DNA of 10,628 nucleotides from positions 1 to 10,628 of the forward strand of contig PKWR01000096.1 in the NCBI GenBank assembly GCA_003133285.1, in the 5' to 3' direction. The stretch is from Coriobacteriia bacterium (GTDB lineage: Bacteria > Actinomycetota > Coriobacteriia > Anaerosomatales > PALSA-660). Of the stretch, positions 1 to 6,172 are shown in pieces. Positions within the stretch are counted from its first letter, which is position 1, and the number at the start of each line of letters is the position of its first letter. The notes below the pieces were generated by a model. The model made no database searches, had not been told where the DNA came from, and worked only from the letters and a program-made list of their open reading frames with translations. Made by a program: the position numbers and the translations under genes.

Positions 1-1370
1 GCGGCCAGTCCCATGAGCTTCTTGATCGCGTCACCGGTGCGGCCCTTCGCGCGGGCCTCGAGCAACTTGCCCAGGATCACGAAGGTGAGCAGCAGCGCGG
101 AGGTCTCGAAGAAGACCGGCTCGCTCTGCAGCTGCGGGACGAAGGTGGCCGCGACGCTGTAGAAGTACGCCGCGGACGTGCCGATGGCGATAAGGGTGTC
201 CATGTTGCCGCTGCGGCGCTTGAGCGCGTGCCAGAAGCCGCGATAGAACTGCGCGCCGGCGATGAACTGCACCGGCGTCACCAGCGCGAAGGCGAGGTAC
301 CTGCCGACCATCATCGGGTCCCAGGCGCCGCCGATGGTGTTCGCGAGCAGGTTGGCCAGCGCCGTGGGCACCGCCGTCATGAACGGCGGCACCATCGAGA
401 TCAGGAACGCCGGGACGGCCAGCACCAGCGAGAGCATGAACAGGCGGCGCTCGTGACGCCAATGCGCCATCTGCGCCTCGCGCTGCGCGTCGTTGGGGTC
501 CTCGCCCGCGACGGCGGTCTCGACGCGGAGCATGGCGTCGTAGCCGGCACCCCGCACCGCCCCGATGAGCGCGTCGATGCCCAGCACGGTCGGGTCGAAG
601 GTGACCGTCGCGGTCTCGTTGGCCAGGTTGACGCTCGCCGAGGCGACGCCCGCCATGCGGTTCAGGGTCTTCTCGATCACGGCCGAGCATGATGCGCAGG
701 TCATCCCGAGGATGCCCAGCGTCACGGTCGCCTCGGTCGATGACGACGCGGCCGCACCTGCGGCCGGAGCGCCGGAGTCGAGCGGCAGCGCTCCGTAGCC
801 GGCGCGCTTCACGGCGTCGATGATGCCGGCCTCGTCGACCGTGGCCGGATCGTAGGAGACCGACAGGCGCTCCATGGCGAGGTTCACGTTCGAGGATGCG
901 ACGCCCGGCAGCTTGCCGACGACCTTCTCCACGACGGCCGAGCACGACGCGCAGGTCATGCCGGTGATGCCGAAGGTGGCATCGCGCAGCGCAGCCGTCG
1001 ATGCGACGGCGGGAGGCGCCGTGACCGGGGACGGCTCGTCCGCGGGCATGACGGGGCACGCCTTCACCGGCTCCGCCTCGGCAGGTGCTTCGACGGCGGG
1101 AGCGGGTGCCGGCGCGGGAACGGCGCCGGGTTCGAGCACGAACGGCTCGCCCGGCTGGAACCCGGCCGCGACGACGGCCGCGGCGAGCGCGTCCACCGGC
1201 ACGTCGCCGGGGGCGAGCGTGACGTCGACGAACCCTGCGGCCGCGTCGGCGGTCACCGACTCGACGCCTGAGACGTCGCCGATCGTTCCGGACACGAGCT
1301 TCTCGCATGCGTGGCAGTGCATCCCCACAACGCTGAGGCGCACGGGCTGACTGGTGGTGACGTTGGGCAT
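1..1370 (-). CDS. copA: Heavy-metal (probably copper) translocating P1B-type ATPase, three N-terminal HMA domains, 3' end outside window
   Basis: Membrane pump expected to move Cu(I) or a similar soft metal across the cytoplasmic membrane using ATP. About 456 residues are visible. There are three HMA domains with metal-binding Cys pairs: C19/C22 (GMHCHACEKL), C140/C143 and C225/C228 (both GMTCASCSAV). HMA1 is separated from HMA2 by a Pro/Ala-rich linker (about residues 78-127) that contains ACPVM. Membrane segments follow from about residue 300, including the family-typical GNMDTLIAIGTSAAYFYSV stretch and ARAKGRTGDAIKKLMGL just before the left edge. The CPx motif, the DKTG phosphorylation site and the ATP-binding domain lie outside, so metal specificity is inferred from the HMA domains and neighbours. 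The ATG at 1370 is chosen because AGGA (1377-1380) sits 6 nt upstream and overlaps the stop of the preceding cupredoxin gene (10 bp gap), implying translational coupling. A longer open frame at 31-1308 on this strand is Arg-rich and out of frame, and is not the gene. Confidence 0.93.
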   Translation of the reverse strand, partial: MPNVTTSQPVRLSVVGMHCHACEKLVSGTIGDVSGVESVTADAAAGFVDVTLAPGDVPVDALAAAVVAAGFQPGEPFVLEPGAVPAPAPAPAVEAPAEAEPVKACPVMPADEPSPVTAPPAVASTAALRDATFGITGMTCASCSAVVEKVVGKLPGVASSNVNLAMERLSVSYDPATVDEAGIIDAVKRAGYGALPLDSGAPAAGAAASSSTEATVTLGILGMTCASCSAVIEKTLNRMAGVASASVNLANETATVTFDPTVLGIDALIGAVRGAGYDAMLRVETAVAGEDPNDAQREAQMAHWRHERRLFMLSLVLAVPAFLISMVPPFMTAVPTALANLLANTIGGAWDPMMVGRYLAFALVTPVQFIAGAQFYRGFWHALKRRSGNMDTLIAIGTSAAYFYSVAATFVPQLQSEPVFFETSALLLTFVILGKLLEARAKGRTGDAIKKLMGLA

Positions 1371-1380
1371 CTTCGGTCCT

Positions 1381-1953
1381 CTACTTCACGACGATGGAGC
1401 CGAACTGCATCTGCATCCCACAGGAGAACGCGTACGTGCCGGCCTTGAGCGCACCGAGCTTGATGGTCTTGGGGCCGCCGGTGAGGTCCTCAGAGAAGTT
1501 GAGGTCGGACGACTGCACCTGTGCGAGACATCCCGAGGACTGCGTGAAGGTTATCTCGGCGGGCACGCCAGCCTTCAGGTTGACCGTGGAGGGGTTGTAG
1601 TAGCCCTTCGACGTGTCGATCGTGATCTTCTGCACGGCGCCGCTCACGGTAGCCGACTTCGGCTTCTGAGCGCCCGCGGGGGCCCCGGTGCCGCCGCAGC
1701 AGCCGCCGGTGGCCGCGCCGGTCGCACCGGTGCCACCCGCGGCACTGGCCGCAGCCTTGCCGCCGCAGCAACCGCCGGTGGCACCGGTGGAGCCGGGAGC
1801 CGCGATAGGCCCGGAGGCGACCGCGGACGGGGTCACCGAGCCGCGCGCTATCGCGTAACGGTACGTCGCGAAGAACGCCAGCACGGCGAGCATGAGGACG
1901 AGCGCCCAGCGCACGGCCGGCGACACGGTGGCGGCCTTGGTCTTGTTGCTCAT
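1381..1953 (-). CDS. Membrane-anchored cupredoxin-like protein with two GGCCGG cassettes
   Basis: A 190-residue protein. One N-terminal membrane segment (about residues 15-32, no clear cleavage site) is followed by a flexible Gly/Ala-rich linker (about 38-98) and a C-terminal cupredoxin-like beta domain of the EfeO/Cupredoxin_1 type (about 100-190). Candidate copper ligands are C142 and the C178-G-M180-Q-M182 loop, the usual CGMxM arrangement of this group. The linker holds two vicinal Cys pairs, C62-C63 and C85-C86, each within GGCCGG. The domain is predicted to face outside the cytoplasm. It lies 52 bp after the SafE-cupredoxin gene and 10 bp before the metal ATPase gene, so a role in handing or buffering extracytoplasmic copper is likely but inferred. 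The start is ATG at 1953, with a somewhat distant AAGGG (1965-1969). I know of no named function for this exact architecture. Confidence 0.88.
   Translation of the reverse strand: MSNKTKAATVSPAVRWALVLMLAVLAFFATYRYAIARGSVTPSAVASGPIAAPGSTGATGGCCGGKAAASAAGGTGATGAATGGCCGGTGAPAGAQKPKSATVSGAVQKITIDTSKGYYNPSTVNLKAGVPAEITFTQSSGCLAQVQSSDLNFSEDLTGGPKTIKLGALKAGTYAFSCGMQMQFGSIVVK
1691..1782 (-). repeat. Two near-identical 23-bp coding repeats encoding the GGCCGG cassettes
   Basis: Copies at 1691-1713 and 1760-1782 differ at one base and are offset by 69 bp, exactly 23 codons, so the reading frame is kept. They encode the two Gly-Gly-Cys-Cys-Gly-Gly cassettes in the linker of the membrane-anchored cupredoxin. 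This looks like an internal duplication within the gene rather than a mobile or regulatory repeat. Confidence 0.8.
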
Positions 1954-1976
1954 GTTTGTTCGGTCCCTTCGTTGGA

Positions 1977-1997
1977 GCCGGCGGCGTTGCCGCCGGC
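1977..1997 (-). other. Perfect intercistronic hairpin between the SafE-cupredoxin and cupredoxin genes
   Basis: A 9-bp perfect inverted repeat (1977-1985 and 1989-1997) with a 3-nt loop lies in the 52-bp gap between the TAA at 2006-2008 and the ATG at 1953. It is very GC-rich and no T-tract follows on the minus strand. It could be a partial terminator, an mRNA stabiliser or a processing site that sets the ratio of upstream to downstream products. That it is structured is clear; its function is a guess. Confidence 0.5.
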
Positions 1998-2005
1998 GGT
2001 CTGAG

Positions 2006-3286
2006 TTAGCGGAAGAATCCTCCGGACGCGAGTCCGATGATGATGGCCATGACGATGATCGTCGCGCCGATGACGAGCTCGAAGGGCTGGAAGCCCCACA
2101 GCGTGCCGTCGGCTGCGCGGGAAGCGCCGGGCCGTGCCTTGGTGGTACGCCTGCGGTGGTAGAGGCCGTAGCCGAAAGCCAGGAGCGCCGCGAGGGCGAC
2201 CGGGACCAGCCACGGCATGCCGCCGTTCCCGCCGGCCAGCGCCGCGCCGACGACGATGCTTCCGGACATCATGCCCATGCCGCAGGTCAGCGTGTACGTG
2301 CCCGCCTTCATCGGCGGCACCGTTACGTCGGTGACCCCGTTGGCCTTGAGGTCGGCGAGCACCTTGGCTGCCGGGATGCTCAGCTGGTCCGAGCATGCGT
2401 TGTCCTCGCGGCGGTCGACGACCAGACGCACCGTCGTGTCGGCCGGGATCGTCACCGTCTGCGGGACGTACGCCGTGTTCACGATGGCGAGCGGGATCTC
2501 GGCGACGCCGTCGGCGCCCGTCTTGTACTGACCCTGCATGGACGCGACCGACCCGCCGACCGCCGCGGTGCGGACGCTATCGAACGTGACCGGCGACCCC
2601 ACGAGCATCAGCCCCCGGTTGAGGATGACGATGCCGAAGATCATCACCGCGACCGCCGCGACGATCTGGAGACGCGCCTGGAACTGCCGCGAGAGCAGCG
2701 ATGAGGCGAACCCGAAGACGAGCATCAGCGGCATGGTGCCGAGGCCGAAGCCCACCATCCCCCACGCACCCAGGAGCGGGGAACCCGAGGCCACGGCCGA
2801 GGCCTGGGCCGCGATCAGCGGCGCGCAGGGCATCAGTCCGGTGAGCAGGCCGAAGATGACCGGAGTCGCCAGAGACGCATGTCCTTCGACGGCGTCGGAG
2901 GTCGCCTTCTTGCGCTCGCTCGACAGCGCCTTGACCAGGAACTTCGGCGGACGCGGCGTGAGGTAGCGCAGGGCCTTGACCTTGCCGGTCATCGAGACGC
3001 CCAGCAGAAGCATGTAGGTACCGGCCACGACCATCAGCCAGTTGCGGAACGGCGTGATGTCGACGGCGCGGCCGAGCAGCGCCACGATCCCTCCCAGGAT
3101 CAGCGCGACAGTGGCGTAGCTGAGCACCTTCGAACCCTGGTAGGCGAGATGCGGCACGAGCCGCCGGTACCACGGGCCCTCTTCGGTGCCCTTGACTGCG
3201 TAGGTCAGCACGAGCCCACCGCACATGAAGACGCAGTGGATGCTGGTGACCAGGCCTACGGCGAACAGAGACAGGAACAGATTCAC
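2006..3286 (-). CDS. SafE/DsbD_2-type membrane protein fused to a cupredoxin domain and two extra membrane segments
   Basis: A 426-residue integral membrane protein. Residues 1-225 form a six-helix module of the SafE/UreH-like (DsbD_2) type, with H17-C18-V-F-M21-C22-G-G in helix 1 and MPCAP (C154) in helix 4. Related proteins often sit beside copper ATPases and are linked to metal export or cytochrome oxidase maturation. A cupredoxin-like domain follows (about 264-347), with C298 and the C335-G-M337-G-M339-M340 loop as likely copper ligands. Two more membrane segments close the protein (about 357-376 and 402-420), with an Arg/Lys-rich stretch between them. The start is GTG at 3286, with a weak GAGAGG about 11 nt upstream; no better in-frame start was found. 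The family name 'sulfite exporter' is probably misleading here: the cupredoxin module and the ATPase two genes downstream point to copper. Confidence 0.9.
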   Translation of the reverse strand: MNLFLSLFAVGLVTSIHCVFMCGGLVLTYAVKGTEEGPWYRRLVPHLAYQGSKVLSYATVALILGGIVALLGRAVDITPFRNWLMVVAGTYMLLLGVSMTGKVKALRYLTPRPPKFLVKALSSERKKATSDAVEGHASLATPVIFGLLTGLMPCAPLIAAQASAVASGSPLLGAWGMVGFGLGTMPLMLVFGFASSLLSRQFQARLQIVAAVAVMIFGIVILNRGLMLVGSPVTFDSVRTAAVGGSVASMQGQYKTGADGVAEIPLAIVNTAYVPQTVTIPADTTVRLVVDRREDNACSDQLSIPAAKVLADLKANGVTDVTVPPMKAGTYTLTCGMGMMSGSIVVGAALAGGNGGMPWLVPVALAALLAFGYGLYHRRRTTKARPGASRAADGTLWGFQPFELVIGATIIVMAIIIGLASGGFFR

Positions 3287-3355
3287 GGGTGGACGAGCCT
3301 CTCATCCGTTGTGGCTCCCATAGTGCCCGTCTTGCGGCGCGAGTGGGAAGCGGAC

Positions 3356-3379
3356 TCCGGGGCACAGACGTGCCCCGGA
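3356..3379 (-). other. Hairpin between the Cys-rich protein gene and the SafE-cupredoxin gene
   Basis: A 10-bp perfect inverted repeat (3356-3365 and 3370-3379) with a 4-nt loop lies in the 143-bp gap between the two genes. No run of T follows on the minus strand, so it is at best a weak intrinsic terminator. It may attenuate read-through from the Cys-rich gene into the membrane genes. The rest of this gap (3287-3429) shows no convincing ORF or promoter. Confidence 0.45.
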
Positions 3380-3429
3380 CGACGGTCACCCCAGCAGGAA
3401 ACGCCGAGGGACCGGTCGGAGGAGAGGGA

Positions 3430-3807
3430 TCAGATGCGGAGGACCGAGGTGAGGTGAGGCGCCCCTCGGGCGTCCGGAGCGAACGCCGAGGCGGGCAGGG
3501 CCCCCAAGGTGTGCGAGCTCGGCACCGAAGCGCCGGCCACACACACCGCACCGAGGTCGTGCGGGGACTGGACCGAGGTGACACCCAGCGGCTGGCTCTT
3601 GTCGCCGCGCACGCATGCGGAGTGCTGCATGACCGTTCCGGCATCCATCGGGCACGCCGCGGTCGACGCAGGCGCGCACGCCGATGCGGACGCAGCAGCA
3701 GGCATGCCGCAGCAGGGGCTGCCGACGCACGAGTACGCGAAAGCGGACCCCGCCGACATGGCGAGGACCAAGACCGCGACCGTGACTATGGCAACGAAAC
3801 GCTTCAT
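3430..3807 (-). CDS. Secreted Cys-rich small protein, unrecognised family, first gene of the copper locus
   Basis: A 125-residue protein with a clear Sec signal peptide: MKR, a hydrophobic core at residues 4-19 and a likely cleavage after SAFA (residue 24). The mature part has seven Cys (27, 32, 33, 44, 52, 65, 89) with Met and His nearby, as in SPCCGMP and CPMDAGTVMQHSAC. The region after residue 90 has no Cys and no visible domain. I do not recognise the family. The Cys/Met/His content and its place upstream of the SafE-cupredoxin, cupredoxin and metal ATPase genes suggest an extracytoplasmic metal-binding or metal-sensing role, but this is inference. The start is ATG at 3807, with GGAGG (3811-3815) only 3 nt upstream, a tight spacing. 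A 69-bp gap separates it from pfk upstream, so it may have its own promoter, though none is convincing by eye. Confidence 0.72.
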   Translation of the reverse strand: MKRFVAIVTVAVLVLAMSAGSAFAYSCVGSPCCGMPAAASASACAPASTAACPMDAGTVMQHSACVRGDKSQPLGVTSVQSPHDLGAVCVAGASVPSSHTLGALPASAFAPDARGAPHLTSVLRI

Positions 3808-3876
3808 GCCCCTCCAGACGTGGTGTCCCGACGACCCTACAACAAGCGCCGTGCCATTCTCTGCTAGAAACCGCAG

Positions 3877-5127
3877 CTAACCTGCGTCCTTCGGCCGCAC
3901 GGGGTGGGTGTCGGCGCTGCCGTACTCCAGCGCCCGCGCCAGCCGGTAGAAGTCGGAGTCCCTGTCGATGAAGCGCACGCGCGTCCGCAGCGTCTCCGGG
4001 TCGATGAGATCGCCGAAGGGCACGTAGACGAGTTGCAGCTGGTCGCGGACTGAGACCATGTGACCGCTCAGGTCCTCGACTACCAGCGCGCGGTACGCTC
4101 CCACCCCGAGCTGGCTGCCCAGGAGGATATCGAAGGCGACCGGCGAAGCGCACCGCGCCTCGTAGCCGATCTGCTTGCTGCGCACCTTGATGTCGACCCC
4201 GGTCCGCTCCGCATAGGCCTTCTCCATCGCGGCGCTCAACTGGTCGCCGACCCTGACCGAGCCGAGCATCGAGTTGCCGTGCGAGTCGACCTCGCGGGGC
4301 CGCTGGTCTTCGGGCAGCTTTTCGGCGAGGCCCTCGGCTACGCAGATGACGCCGTACTCCCGCCGGTCTGCCGCCCGCGTGAGCATGAGGTCGACCATCT
4401 CCTCGGCGGCCGCATTGAGGTCCCACGTATCGTCGACGTCCTCTACGGAGATCATGCGCGTGGCCTCGCCCGCGATACCGGCCGCATAGGTCAGCCAGCC
4501 TGCCTTGCGGCCCATGATCTCGAGCACGTACCAGCACTTCGTCGATTTCGCATCTGCGCCGATGTTGACGATCTCCATCGCGGCGAAGTGCGCTGCGGAG
4601 GTGAAGCCGAACGTCCAGTCGATGCCGTAGTAGTCGTTGTCGATCGTCTTGGGGAGGTGGATGACGGAGATGGGCCGCAGCCCCGGAACCACCTGCTGCA
4701 TCTCGTAGAGGTAGTTCGCCGTCTTGAGCGTGTCGTCACCGCCGATCGAGATGAGGCCGTCGATCTCCAGAGACTCCAGCCCGTGGTAGACGGACATCAG
4801 TCTCGCGTTCTTCACGGGGTCCTTGAGATCGTCGAGCGAACGGATCGCCTTGCCCGGATTCGCGCGTGACGTACGAAGGATGATGTCCCTGCGATTCCGG
4901 ATGCCCGAGACGTCGTCGATCGACAGGCGCAGGTAGTGGTCGCCCTCGACCATCGAGCATCGCGGCGAACACTGCTCGAGGCACTCGTAGCCGTCGAGAA
5001 AGCCGATGACCTCGACGCCGCAGTTGAGGAAGTTCATCGCCGCGGCCGAGATGACCGCATTGGCCGCAGGCGCCGGGCCTCCGGAGAAGACGATACCGAC
5101 GCGACGGATGGCAGTGGGCGGGATCAT
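3877..5127 (-). CDS. pfp: 6-phosphofructokinase, predicted pyrophosphate-dependent type
   Basis: Phosphorylates fructose 6-phosphate to fructose 1,6-bisphosphate in the cytoplasm, the committing step of glycolysis; the PPi-dependent type works reversibly. The protein is 416 residues, longer than the roughly 320 of bacterial ATP-PFKs. Family motifs are the N-terminal GIVFSGGPAPAANAVIS (11-27), GGDDT (129-133), PKTIDND (159-165), MGRKAGW (205-211), AEG (264-266) and GYEAR (321-325). Asp132 in GGDDT and Lys160 in PKTIDND are the residues that mark PPi dependence; ATP enzymes usually have Gly at both places. The start at 5127 is preferred over two upstream in-frame ATGs (5154, 5190) because AAGGAG (5137-5142) lies 9 nt before it and the core motif starts soon after. 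It follows accA by 81 bp and may be cotranscribed with it. The choice of PPi over ATP is sequence-based only. Confidence 0.93.
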   Translation of the reverse strand: MIPPTAIRRVGIVFSGGPAPAANAVISAAAMNFLNCGVEVIGFLDGYECLEQCSPRCSMVEGDHYLRLSIDDVSGIRNRRDIILRTSRANPGKAIRSLDDLKDPVKNARLMSVYHGLESLEIDGLISIGGDDTLKTANYLYEMQQVVPGLRPISVIHLPKTIDNDYYGIDWTFGFTSAAHFAAMEIVNIGADAKSTKCWYVLEIMGRKAGWLTYAAGIAGEATRMISVEDVDDTWDLNAAAEEMVDLMLTRAADRREYGVICVAEGLAEKLPEDQRPREVDSHGNSMLGSVRVGDQLSAAMEKAYAERTGVDIKVRSKQIGYEARCASPVAFDILLGSQLGVGAYRALVVEDLSGHMVSVRDQLQLVYVPFGDLIDPETLRTRVRFIDRDSDFYRLARALEYGSADTHPVRPKDAG

Positions 5128-5136
5128 GGCAGCGGG

Positions 5137-5142
5137 CTCCTT
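5137..5142 (-). promoter_or_regulatory. Ribosome binding site that decides the pfk start
   Basis: AAGGAG on the minus strand, 9 nt before the ATG at 5127. The upstream in-frame ATGs at 5154 and 5190 lack an equally good site, so the 21-residue longer version is unlikely. Confidence 0.7.
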
Positions 5143-5208
5143 CGGAGGAAGCATCTTCGGGGCGCGGCACGCGCTCCCCGTCGCCCTCATGATACCCGCG
5201 AGCCGCGG

Positions 5209-6153
5209 CTATCCCCCCGCGACCTCCCCGATCCGGCGGAGCCGCTCATAGCGCGTGTCGGGCAGCGTCGCGCGATCGACGGCTGAGAGCGACTCGAGCG
5301 CGGCGCTGAGCGCCGTCCGCACGCCGTCGAACACCATCTCGGGGTCGCGGTGGGCGCCGCCGCGCGGCTCGGCCACCACGGCGTCGGCAAGGCCGAGGCG
5401 CACGAGGTCGTCGGCGGTGAGCTGCAGGCAAGCCGACGTTTCCGAGGCGCGCCGCGCGTCCTTGTGCAGGATCGTGGCGCACATCTCGGGGCTGATGACC
5501 GAGTAGTAGGCGTTCTCGAGCATGATGAGACGGTCGCCGAAGCCGATCGCGAGGGCTCCGCCGCTACCGCCCTCGCCGATGCCGACCACCACGACCGGGA
5601 CCCTGACCGAGGACAGCGCGGCGAGACAGTCGGCGATGGCCAGCGCCTGGCCGCGGTCCTCGTCGTCGAGGCCGGGATACGCGCCCGCGGTGTCGAGGAA
5701 GCTCACGATCGGCATGCCGAACCGGTCGGCCAGGTGCATCAGGCGCTCGGCCTTGCGGAATCCCTCGGGGTGCGGCGAACCGAAGTTGCGCCGGACGTTC
5801 TCGGTGGTGTTCTTGCCCTTGCGGTGACCGAGCACGGCCACCTTGCGGCCTTGCAGCGTCGCGAAGCCGGCGAACACCGACTCGTCGTCGCCGAAGAGCC
5901 GGTCGCCGTGCACCTCGACCACGTCGGTGAAGAGCGCCTGGAGGTAGTCGTCCGTCTTCGGACGCTCCGGGTGCCTCGCGATCTGGACGCGCTCCCACGG
6001 GGTCAGCTCGGCGTAGAGGGTCTCGTGCAGACGGGCGATCTCGGCCTCGAGTCCCGCGATCTCGGCCGCAAGGTCGGGCTGCTCCGACACGTCGAGGTGC
6101 TTGAGCGAGGCGAGCTTGTCTTCGAGCTCGTCGAGCGGCCGCTCGAACTCCAT
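5209..6153 (-). CDS. accA: Acetyl-CoA carboxylase carboxyltransferase, alpha subunit
   Basis: With AccD it transfers carboxyl from carboxybiotin to acetyl-CoA, giving malonyl-CoA for fatty acid synthesis in the cytoplasm. The protein is 314 residues from the chosen start, normal for the family. The N-terminal helix MEFERPLDELEDKLASL matches the usual AccA opening. Core motifs are VEVHGDRLFGDD (about 80-91), GKNTTENVRRNFG (about 113-125), FLDTAGAYPG (about 152-161) and GEGGSGGALAIG (about 193-204), followed by the SVISPE segment. The ATG at 6153 has an excellent GAGGAG 7 nt upstream (6161-6166). An alternative in-frame ATG at 6180 overlaps the accD stop by 8 bp (ATGAGTGA) and would add nine residues, but its upstream site is only a G run. 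accA is the second gene of the accDA pair, and translational coupling is likely either way. Confidence 0.96.
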   Translation of the reverse strand: MEFERPLDELEDKLASLKHLDVSEQPDLAAEIAGLEAEIARLHETLYAELTPWERVQIARHPERPKTDDYLQALFTDVVEVHGDRLFGDDESVFAGFATLQGRKVAVLGHRKGKNTTENVRRNFGSPHPEGFRKAERLMHLADRFGMPIVSFLDTAGAYPGLDDEDRGQALAIADCLAALSSVRVPVVVVGIGEGGSGGALAIGFGDRLIMLENAYYSVISPEMCATILHKDARRASETSACLQLTADDLVRLGLADAVVAEPRGGAHRDPEMVFDGVRTALSAALESLSAVDRATLPDTRYERLRRIGEVAGG

Positions 6154-6160
6154 CACGAAT

Positions 6161-6166
6161 CTCCTC
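6161..6166 (-). promoter_or_regulatory. Ribosome binding site favouring the accA start at 6153
   Basis: GAGGAG on the minus strand, 7 nt before the ATG at 6153. It lies inside the nine-codon extension that the ATG at 6180 would give, and is the main reason to prefer the shorter protein. Confidence 0.65.
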
Positions 6167-6172
6167 GCCACG

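Noticed and set aside
31..1308. Minus-strand open frame of 425 codons over the ATPase gene
   Set aside because: It is an Arg-rich out-of-frame reading. The frame from 1370 gives three intact HMA domains and typical P-type ATPase membrane segments.
1691..1782. Repeat pair considered as CRISPR or mobile-element repeat
   Set aside because: Only two copies, in frame within a coding sequence, and explained by duplication of a peptide cassette.
3808..3876. Metal-regulator operator (CsoR- or CopY-like) in front of the copper locus
   Set aside because: Looked for inverted repeats of the known operator types upstream of the Cys-rich gene and found none convincing in these 69 bp.
2577..4537. Overlapping long minus-strand frames across the SafE and pfk genes, including one crossing 3386-4537
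   Set aside because: Arg/Gly-rich compositions without motifs, overlapping genes with conserved motifs in another frame; no sign of a frameshifted real gene.
5189..5194. TATCAT as a -10 element for an independent pfk promoter
   Set aside because: No acceptable -35 at 16-18 bp and no extended -10; a promoter cannot be supported from this hexamer alone.
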